Origin: Trissonchulus latispiculum
Lineage: Eukaryota > Nematoda > Enoplea > Enoplida > Ironidae
Length of the DNA stretch: 64,000 nucleotides
Direction of reading: 5' to 3'
Assembly: GCA_030248195.1 (NCBI GenBank)
Contig: JASAND010007707.1
Location: forward strand, 62,001-126,000
Below, piece after piece: positions 55,301-64,000 of the stretch. The notes beneath the pieces were generated by a model. The model made no database searches. It was not told the DNA's origin and worked only from the letters and a program-made list of their open reading frames with translations. Numbering within the stretch: the first letter of the stretch is position 1; the number at the start of each line of letters is the position of its first letter. Position numbers and translations under genes: made by a program.

Positions 55301-56299
55301 AGTTTAGGTTTTACCTTAAACGAAAGAATGTGGTACACTATTAGATGGTGGAAAATCGTAGTACCTAACCCAGTAAAAATACTTGATGATGTTTGAACAT
55401 ACTGTAAATTCCGAATAAAGTGGTATTAATTTGGCACAATTACTCTTTCCCCCATACTTGTTGATGAATAGAAAAATTTTCATCAAGCTCACTCAGCACT
55501 TTCATTTCATTCTCTAAGAGGTTCCAACGTCAATAACTTATAGGACTGCAAAATAAGGTATAACATTGTTTAAATCGGATGTGATCGAAAGCAATAGATT
55601 TGATTAATATGGCACAGCTTTATCAAAGAATCAGAACTAAGCTGGTTGCTTGTCCACTGTAAAAAAATTTCCTAGCTGTTATCTGTTTTTTGATAATCAC
55701 TATTGTCATTCAAGAAAAATAGATAACAGTTATCAGATACCTATAAAAGATATCAGTTAGCTATTATTTCGGGACTGATAGAAAATCTCGACAATTAGAT
55801 AACAGTTATCTAATATTGCTGGCTAATATCAATCATTTTAATTTGGGCATTAGTACTTCAGCGGCAATTGCTAACCTGTACTTATCAAACCTTGCTGATA
55901 CTGGCTAAATTTTTTAGACTTAAAGCAAGTGAAATAGTTTAGATAGTAACCAATATCAACAGTTTTCAGCGTTTAATGATGATAGTGGTGATAAGCAACA
56001 TGGGCAGAGGAGAGGTTGCTTTAATAGCTTTGAAATTGCACTCAAAATTGCATCTACACTCACATTTAATTGATAGTAGAGGGGCAAAGTTGGAACCGGG
56101 TCTAAAATTTCAGACACAGTCTGGAGCCAGAACTGGACGGCTTTCCCAGACCCCCAGGCGCGGACTCGGGGAAATTCTTCAGACAGTCTGCACTGGGTTT
56201 CCGTCTAAATTGCATTATTATTATTATTCGTGCTTGGTGCTACGACAGCAAAAGCAAGATTATAAGCAAAATGTTACAGAATCTGTGCGAGTCAATTAC
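55301..56299. other. No gene recognised
   Basis: AT-rich intergenic sequence, including several TTATCTGATATC-like words at about 55675-55815 that form overlapping inverted repeats. The 129-codon frame at 55976-56365 has no domain and runs into repeat R3. Confidence 0.45.
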
Positions 56300-57110
56300 G
56301 CTCAAGTACTTTGGCAGATTCGTTTGACAGTTTGCTTATGCGATTACAACTTTACAAGCCAGTGAACATGAGCTCGGGCCGGATGCTGTCGGCCCGGCTC
56401 AGCCCGCCAAATGCAATTTTTTTCAAAACTTTACTAACACATTATTTCAAAGGCATGACTGCATGACGGAAACGTTAAACTATGCCACAAAATGTTAAGT
56501 TTTGCTGTAAACTAATGAAGCTTATAGTGATTTCAACACATTTTCGGGAGTCTATCGGACCCGTTCCGGCCCGCAGTTAAGAAATTGTCTGCCCGGCCCG
56601 GCCGGCTGGACCGGACCGAGGGGCCGAAGTACTGATCTCAACAAGCCAGTCGTTTTACTAAGACGTGCATGAAGTAAAGTTGCTAAGCCTCGCTTCAGAG
56701 TTTACAAATGCTAGACAGCTTTCTCGAACTATGTATGCCGGTTGCTCTAAAAATTCTAGTCGTGATCTCGTAGCTGCAGCTGCGACTAGTCACTCGTAGA
56801 CTTGCATCGACATGCAAAGTATAGCGCCGGTTTGCGTTTGTGAGAGCGAATTCCTTACAACAGATGTCAAGTCGCTAAAACGGCGGCGAAACGCGTCTAC
56901 GCAGATCGACGAGTGTCTGTGCATTTACGACTATGGAGGCTGTAAGAGTATTTTGAACTAAAGTAGTGTCGTATCAAAAATGCATTTCATTTCGGTGTCG
57001 AAAAGTCTAAGCAACCCCTAGGCAACTTTTCGAAAAAATTGGAGACAGAAATGTTTTGATCCTATTTAAGTTGTAGCTTTTCAGAACTTTTGTAGTAATC
57101 CTTTCTGAGA
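56300..57110 (+). repeat. Repeat family R3, copy 1 (interrupted)
   Basis: A diverged direct repeat of 63370-63700, sharing landmarks such as GTACTTTGGCAGA, CAAGCCAGT, ATAAATGCTAGA-like and AGGCAACTTTTCG-like words. It is interrupted by the 277-bp insertion 56364-56640. Confidence 0.65.
56364..56640. mobile_element. GC-rich insertion with 10-bp target duplication
   Basis: ACAAGCCAGT stands on both sides (56354-56363 and 56641-56650), and the R3 copy at 63370 onward lacks this insert. The ends are rich in CCCGGCCCGG-type words. Terminal inverted repeats are weak. The length of the duplication would fit a Mutator-like mover. Confidence 0.7.
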
Positions 57111-58358
57111 GAAAACCCCCAATGCCCAAAACACCCAAATTGAAAAGTCACGGATATACGGTTTTTGGCCGATAACATTAAACAGCTGCAAAATGAACTT
57201 TTGTGACAAGAAGAGACGGTTTTTAGAATTAAAAAGCTATCGATTGATGTAGATTGTGTGTATTTCTAAAGTTCGAAAATTTTCGAAAAATGTCACATTT
57301 AGACAAATTTTTGGGGTTGCTTCACAGAAACGATTACTGTAAAAGTTAGAAAGAAAATCTTGAAAAATCTCTACTACAAGACTTAGATATTGCATTTAGC
57401 TACCGCATGAGAACGTTTCCGTGAGGATAAATCGAACGAATTTGATTTGGGTAAGTTATCGTTGTCTGAAGCGAAAAATGCTGTTTTGGTTTCGGTTTTA
57501 GGCTAATTCGAATAGAAATTGTAAGAACAGTAACTTTTTTATTCATGAACCAAATCCCACTGAAGTTGCATATCTAGTATGTAGATCGGCAGGTGTGGTT
57601 AGATACAGGTGTATTCTGTTGTGTCCGTTTCATCAAACTACGTCTATTGCAAAACAACTCGCTACTAGCAGCTGTCTTGTTCTCAAGTAAATTTCGACAA
57701 GAAAAATTTCAAAACGTAATAGCTTTTGTGATTTTAACATTTTTAATTTCAGAATTTTTATAACACGGCGTGAAATACACATATTCTTTCTTAAGTGCAG
57801 TACTGTTTCCTTCAGAAATGGATTAGTTTATCCGACAGGTGCTTGATTTTTTCCAAACAAGCTCTGGCAAAACGATATTCAACCTAGTGCAAAGGTTTCC
57901 AATTCTAGGTTTTCCAGTTCCTCCAGACTGAGGTTAAGAAAGCAGATAAACAACATATGATTGGAGGGGTCATATCCCCCAGGCCTGCAGCTCACCACCC
58001 CCAGAATCCGCAAAACTGGAAAAATTCAGTTTTCAACTGTCTTGGGACGCCGGTTCAGCCCCCCACCCGAAATTCTGCCTCCTGCGCATGTATTGCGTCC
58101 AACCGGGCACAATCAATTTTATGTCCTTTGATGCCATCTTACAGAAAAACGTAAATTAGTTCACTGATTCTTGCGCAGTATTTAACAAAGCACTGATAAC
58201 AAGCCCTGTTGTCGAAAAATCATCGACGATCCATTTGAATTCAACTGACTATGTGAATTGTAATTGTATAGAACATGAAGTAATGGTACAAATCTTAATG
58301 TGTCCTTAAACTTTCAATAGATTTTTCCTTATACTTTTCTTCTATAATTTTCACAGTT
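57111..58358. other. No gene recognised
   Basis: Diverged repeat sequence and AT-rich filler. Short frames only. Confidence 0.45.
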
Positions 58359-58730
58359 AATATAAGAGTGTGCCACTAGCCACACTCTCTGTTATCAGAA
58401 CAAAAACTATGCTCTGCTCGCTAACGGCCCACCTCCCCTCCCCGCAAATTAGACCCTTCACTTTAAAGTATTTTGTGCGCTATGTTTGTGTTCTAAAGCT
58501 CGAAGCAGGCACAAAATTCGCTCACGCACTGCTTGAGTTTTCAAGCTTAAGCACATAAACATACATAGAGCGAGTGAGCGTACCCCCGTTTCGACTAGGT
58601 ACTGATTTGCGGGGGGGTCACTAGGGTCTGATTTGCGGGGGGGGGGTGGGCCGTTAGTGAGCAGAGCATAGTTTTTGCTCTGATAACATAGAGTGTGCCT
58701 AGTGGCACACTCTTATATTATGTACTCTTG
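58359..58730. mobile_element. Foldback element FB4
   Basis: About 370 bp with long inverted arms (AAGAGTGTGCCACTAG... and its inverse). The right end has the family terminus TATTATGTACTCTTG; on the left the outermost 15 bp are missing or replaced. ATATAAG occurs at both edges but is also part of the arm, so a target duplication is ambiguous. A lone TTATGTACTCTTG at 58858-58870 is probably a relic of another copy. Confidence 0.75.
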
Positions 58731-59766
58731 ATATAAGTCTTTAAGCTTCATTCTTTCTTGACAACTGTACCACATACTAGCGTGACACAGCGCCTTGCGT
58801 ATAGTGTTAATGACACAGCAAAGTTTGTATGCATCTTATGTTGAGTTTTGCTTATCATTATGTACTCTTGGGTTACTATTCAACTCTTCACCTCTTGGTA
58901 CGCTTCAACTCGTAGACCCTTCCTTAACGTTTTTAGTTTACTAAAGACTAACTGTTCCACGTCTAATCTGTGGCTGTAAAAACATATCCTATCAAAACTC
59001 CGCGACGGTCTTACGGTAGTTTGCGTGTCTTCTAGACTGTCTTTTGTTGACAGTAAAACTGCAAATATGGAATAAAGGAAAATATATAGTCTCCAACCAG
59101 CATGTCAGACTAATATTACTGTAATTAAAAAGAAAACTTCAGCCACTGAACTTCATTCATGACAAGGCAGCAGCAGATGCTTGGCGATAGTTTGCTGTTG
59201 ATCACTGCTTTTAGCACCTGCATGGAAAGAGAACGGAGAGGAATGGGCAGAGAGTTAAAGGAGTTAAATTTACCTGCTAAACCCTATTCGCGCACTCAGC
59301 GAGCAATTTTAGCTCCAGTTTTTAACTCGTTGAACTCTGCTTGTTGTTAAGTCAGCGAGAGTTAAAAGAGTTTAAGACATGTAGAGTCAGAACTAAACTG
59401 CTCAGTGCGCGAACAGGGGATAAAACCAATTTAGCTGGTTTAACTCACGCGCGAAAAGGCCCTAAGTAAGTTAGCTGCTTTTTGTTGTGACAACTACTCT
59501 TTAGTAACTGTTTGTTGCTTTGCTGGGTCGATATCGGATATTTGTTCGGATGATTTGTTTATTTTGCTTCTTTATCTGTAGTATTTGTGTGGATTTCTGT
59601 GTTGTGGGACATATAAAGTAAAACTAAAATTTCATAAATACAAAATACTAGAACAAACACTAAATACTAAATAAATACTAACATACAAATATAAAAATAC
59701 ACTTCATCTGTATTGCCAAATGCATTTTATTAGATGTACACTACAAGATATGTTTATGGTAAGCAT
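58731..59766. repeat. Intergenic sequence with a small inverted repeat
   Basis: CCCTATTCGCGCACTCAG at about 59281 is inverse to CTCAGTGCGCGAACAGGGG at about 59400, bounding about 140 bp and probably a small MITE. No gene is seen. A possible 3' UTR of the downstream channel gene lies at the right edge. Confidence 0.5.
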
Positions 59767-62460
59767 TTATACAGTTATATCATGTTTTGCTCCGCAAGTC
59801 TTTTTCAAACACCCACTCACAATCCATACTACCAACTGTACCAATGTGATAATCGAAAATCCCAGCCAAAGACCCAACTGTCCTCCAAGCAAGGAAACCA
59901 AGTCTGCCAATGAGGAGGCATCAGCCACTGTCTCCAGCTGGTATCCAATAAAGGAATTAAGGATCAGAAGAGAGGCATAATCGGCCAGGCTTGACGTTGC
60001 AGTCAAATTTTCATTCTAAGAAGTGAAAACAGAATAACTTACGGACATTTTTATTTACAAACTTTAAAATGAAGCATTTTGTATTCAGGTAGCGGAATAC
60101 TATAGTAACTCAAAGTAACCATGTAGAAGGAATGTTATGTTATACAACTCTTTTGCACTTTTCCAATGTAAAGACTGTGCATATAAATCAGATAATGCAC
60201 AGTGCAGCGTGCGTATAACTGAGTTATACGCACGCTGCACGCTGGGAAACCGGTCCCTTTTCTAAATTGCTGTAGCATACAGATTCCTGCATGCCACAGC
60301 AGTGTGTACAGAATGCTCCAACCTAGACAGCTCTGCTGCATACCAAATGTGTGTGCGTATATAAAGTATACTTATAGTCTTTGTGCTGGGCTGTGAATTT
60401 AGCAGCTTGTCAAAAAGCTATGCTTTTCTTGGACTGAGGTATCGTGTCATCTAGTACAGCGGGGAGATAGTGAAGGTTTGGCTTCACTATGATTAAAGCC
60501 ACCAACCTCCAAATCTGGAAACAGGCATGTATTAACATTACGCCAGGGGCAAAAACATAAGCGTCCTCGAGTACGCGCGTATGCAATTTTCAAACAATGT
60601 AATCTTCAAACAATTTTATACACATTGCTGATCACTTCATTTTGTAGTGATTTTGCAAAACAGGCTACATATTAACCTTTTACTACAGTCAAGCGAACTA
60701 TTTGATTGCAACCTGTCCTATTTGTCATGTAAGTTTTCATGCTGAAAGCTTGTTCTTGTCAGAACGGAACCGATTAGAAAACTTGATTGACCTGTCAACT
60801 AACAGATTATTGAGCGTAGCTATCATTCCTGAATACATGCGTTGAAAACTTGCAGCTTAGTTTTGCTACTAGACTCGACGACTCGTTAAGGTTTTATAAA
60901 ATTGATCCTTGAAAACAACGTATTTGTCTTCCCCGTTTGAGCAAAGGATAGCGCGATGACCGGTTTTGTCAATGCAGCTCCATACAGTTCGTTGTTAACC
61001 AAAAATGCTGTGATTTCCCTATATTTTAGCATCTTTTTACAGAAGTAGGAAATAGTCACACTAATTCGATCAGAAGCAGCCCTTTCCGTTGCCTCAACGC
61101 GAACAGCAATAAACCATGTCAACTTGCATCACAGCAGCCGATAGCAAAGTAAATAGCTTAAGCATTTCTCAAGATATTATGTATATATGCAAAATCAGAA
61201 CAACTAGTAGGAATAAAGCATTGACATTTTTAGGGTAATACCTTGCACAAGGTCCCCTAAATCCACTTGATAACGTCTACCCATGAACTTTCAGGTAAAT
61301 GCAAACTTTTCCCTTTCAATTTGAATTTCACGCTGCTGCTCCAAAAAACTTCTTACCTTCAAATAGTAGCTATTCCAATTCAGGGGTGACAGGCTTAGAC
61401 TTGGTGAAAAGTTCCACTCCTCACAGGGAGCCAGTTTGCACTGCTTCCAGCAATCCTTCCCAGGATCGTTTTTCTTTTCTTTGATTTCTGATTTTGAAGA
61501 TGGTTTGTTGTCAGTTATCTGTTTATTTCTTTCTGGTTTTTCACCGGCTTTTCCATTAGAATTCGGTGACTTTATGTCAAAAAGTCCACACATCCTGGAG
61601 TCATTTTGAAAACCGTACCGATTGCAAGCCTTCTTTTCTGGAGCACACAAATTTCTGCAGTGTTGCACACTTCTAGCTTCCCGGCTTCTGTTGCATCTGA
61701 CAACCCTCCCCGGCAACCGGACTATCCGTTTTGTATTCAGCACAAGCTTGGTGAAATGGCCGGGTGAAATATGAATGGGTTCAAAGGTTGGATAGGAATA
61801 GTTGTACATGATTTCTAGCATAAAGCCAACATCATAGAGACCATAGCTGTATTTTGCCAAATCTGCAATCACCTGGTTTGATGGTGACCGGAGCGTAAGC
61901 ATGAGACTATTCTTCGTGTCCACACTAGATTGATATAACCCGCCGGAAGTAGTAAGAGTAAGACATCCACCAAACAGTTTGTGAACAAACTTTCTGAAAA
62001 GTGTGTAACAATTGATGTCACCAGGAAAGCTGCACTGAACTATGGTACTGTTTACAGTAAGCGTTGAATAGTGGAAGAGTAGATCAGCTTGACGACTTAG
62101 CCCCAACTTTGTCACCCACTTTTCCATTTCGGTTTCATTTTCAGACCTCGTGAATTTTGTGCTGAAGTCTGGCAAATAGGATATTATTCTACTGATAATT
62201 TCAGATGGCAACTTATCTCTTTCCATTTTAGATACATCTAAAGACACTGTGTGGCAAATTGTGATGTCCGGGAACTGAATGCTTTCATTGGTATAGGTGC
62301 TAAGAGAATATTGTATGTTGCGTCTCTGGAAGGATATGATATTCTGAGTGCAAAGACCCAGGCAGGCTAGAGCGCTAATCACCAGAACAAATCGCCAAAA
62401 ATGGCGCCAAGAGTCTTTCGAAGCAGATTCAGAAAATGCATGCAAATCAACGCCAGCCAT
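59767..62460 (-). CDS. DEG/ENaC-family sodium channel subunit, copy 2, two exons
   Basis: Exon 1 is 62460-61357 (368 codons) and exon 2 is 60015-59767 (82 codons plus stop), phase 0, borders GAAG|GTAAGA and CTTAG|AATGAA, intron 1,341 bp; 450 residues. It shares with copy 1 the start (MAGVDLHAF), TM1 (HFWRFVLVISALACLGLC), FPDITICH, YNYSYPTFEPI and SVQHCRN loop motifs, and GGQLGLWLGFSIIT before and in TM2 (filter GFS, Gln in the usual Glu position). A Lys/Asn-rich insert at about residues 300-335 (KAGEKPERNKQ, SKSEIKEKK) lies before the last extracellular Cys pair and is much longer than in copy 1. The intron position and acceptor are identical to copy 1, so these are tandem duplicates. Confidence 0.86.
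60202..60240. repeat. Perfect 39-nt palindrome in the DEG/ENaC intron
   Basis: GTGCAGCGTGCGTATAACT is followed by a single G and then its exact reverse complement: 19-bp arms with a 1-nt centre. It lies in the intron of copy 2. Confidence 0.95.
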
Positions 62461-63369
62461 GTTTGCATATGTTGATCAGTCTACATTATGTTAATGCTCT
62501 GAAATCTCAATTGTCATAACTTTGCCGGCAGATAGACAGTCTTTTCCATCAAATTGATTGCATTCGCCCACTGATAATTTTTCATTTGAATTGATTTGCT
62601 AGTAACCACTTTTGTCCCAGTGACTCATTCCTAATATTTATTAGAGGTATTGCCAGAGCCGTTTTACCAAAATTGCAATCAACTGTCTACAGTTCCATTA
62701 GCCGAAAATAAAAGTTAAATAACATTAAACGTATATGAAATGGAAATTTTTGGAATAACTGTTCCTTCCGCTCTACAGGCCCAAGTTTAACTAATTTCCC
62801 AGATTTGAAAACCACCATTATTATCTACTTAAGGGGGGGGGGCTACGAATTTCACTAAAAGTTCTATGTTGGAAAAACTAGCTAGTCTTTTGCCACATAA
62901 TAGTATTAGGTTAAGTGTAAAATAGTTTAAAGTTTGAAAGAATTCCATACAGCGTAGCGTCCTGTGGAGCCATCAGAAGTTGGTGTTGTGGGTCCAAAGC
63001 TAGACATGACACGTACACAAACTTCGCCTCGCCCTGATCGCTATGTGCAAGGCACAGTACCCAAATTTTCAGGTATTAGTTCTGATATATAGTGCTTTGA
63101 TATCGCGTAAAATAATCTCTAGACCATTGCCTACTTTTCTGTGCGATACGATCAAAATGCGAAAAATTGGGTGTTGTAGGTCTATACGGGTGGAGGTTAA
63201 CTAACTTCTAATGAGCTGTGGTTTACCAACTGAACCAAACTTTGCGGCAATTAATACTCCAGGTATCTGTCTTAACATTGGTATAAATGACGTGATTTCG
63301 TTAATCCCTGTGTTCGCAGTGCTGGATTATATTATCGATATTGTCGCTGTTATTTGGCGCCATTTCGAA
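62461..63369. other. Upstream region of DEG/ENaC copy 2, no gene recognised
   Basis: AT-rich, with a G run at about 62833-62842. It should contain the promoter of copy 2 but no TATA box was assigned. The frame at 63211-63438 (75 codons) overlaps repeat R3 and has no domain. Confidence 0.45.
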
Positions 63370-63900
63370 GATGTGGGTCAATTACTCCAAAGTACTGTGG
63401 CAGAATCGGCTGAAACTTCGCACATTACAGGCCAGTGAGTGCACCAAGATGTGCCGAAAGCTATGTCACTAAACCTCGCTCCAATGTTTATAAATGCTAG
63501 ATTGATTTCTCGAAGTATGGATGGCGATCGCTCCAAAAAGCTCTAAGACAGTTGTTAGCACATACTGAACGAAGGAGGCGTCATATCGAAAAACGGATTT
63601 CATATTCGGATTCAGCAGGTCAAATAACCCCTATAACCACCTTTTCGGCAAAATCGGAGACAAAAAATTTTTGACCCCATTTTTACTGCGCTTAGCTAGC
63701 TTTTCAGGCCTAAAAATAAGGGTTATTTCTTAACGAAAAGTTGGCTAGCACACTAACCAGAAAATCAAAGCCCTTGAAACTCACAGACAGTATGCCCCTA
63801 TTAGAGCCTAATAACTGGTAAAAAGCTGGGGTAGGCTAGGGGCTGCCAATTTTATTAGATCGAAAACGGCGCACGGTCACCTCGCAACTTTTTGCAAAAT
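63370..63900 (+). repeat. Repeat family R3, copy 2
   Basis: A diverged direct copy of 56300-57110 without the GC-rich insert, which defines the empty site for that insertion. Confidence 0.65.
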
Positions 63901-64000
63901 TTCAAACTTTGAGCTGTTATAACTAAAGAAGGAAGCAACGCTCGAAAGCTGGAATACTTTTAATATTTAGCACTAGTAACAGTTAACATTTATGGCTGAA

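Noticed and set aside
60886..61122. A gene or extra exon on the minus strand inside the DEG/ENaC copy 2 intron
   Set aside because: A 78-codon frame without domain; copy 1 splices the homologous exons directly with a 330-bp intron, so it is not needed.

Overview
This window is nuclear DNA from an animal, most likely a protostome invertebrate. The evidence is intron-containing genes with GT-AG junctions, a divergent ionotropic glutamate-receptor (IR-type) gene, two DEG/ENaC channel genes, an intronless rhodopsin-like GPCR, a tRNA-derived SINE-like sequence and a heavy load of LTR and DNA transposons. I cannot name the species. There are no bacterial features.

Layout. 1-18,100 is a repeat complex. 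Motif clusters and long repeats near the left side recur in inverted orientation on the right, framing an LTR retroelement on the minus strand (6,625-14,526). This element has Gag and a zinc knuckle but no reverse transcriptase. It carries instead a 676-codon open frame of unknown function. 18,100-33,800 is the main host-gene zone: a Smr-domain gene (+), a GPCR (+) and an IR-type receptor gene (-), mixed with a family of foldback elements with 7-bp target duplications and three hAT-like elements nested inside one another. 34,422-44,402 is a Gypsy-type LTR retrotransposon (-) with a damaged pol and no visible protease. 44,400-53,440 holds a SINE-like sequence, a TIR element and a decayed Gypsy pol (+). 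That pol is split by a young LTR element and by a second retroelement fragment encoding an SGNH-hydrolase-like protein. 53,600-62,460 carries two paralogous two-exon DEG/ENaC genes (-), separated by transposon debris. The right end is repeat-derived.

Function. The recognisable host genes are mostly receptors and channels (a GPCR, an IR-type channel, two DEG/ENaC channels), which suggests a chemosensory or peptide-gated locus. This is inference from family membership only. The two DEG/ENaC genes share the same intron position, phase and acceptor sequence, so they are a local duplication.

Most unusual item: the 6.6-14.5 kb element. Its zinc-knuckle frame and the unknown frame lie in the same register. 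They are separated by a 75-bp inverted copy of the element's own LTR end that carries every stop between them.
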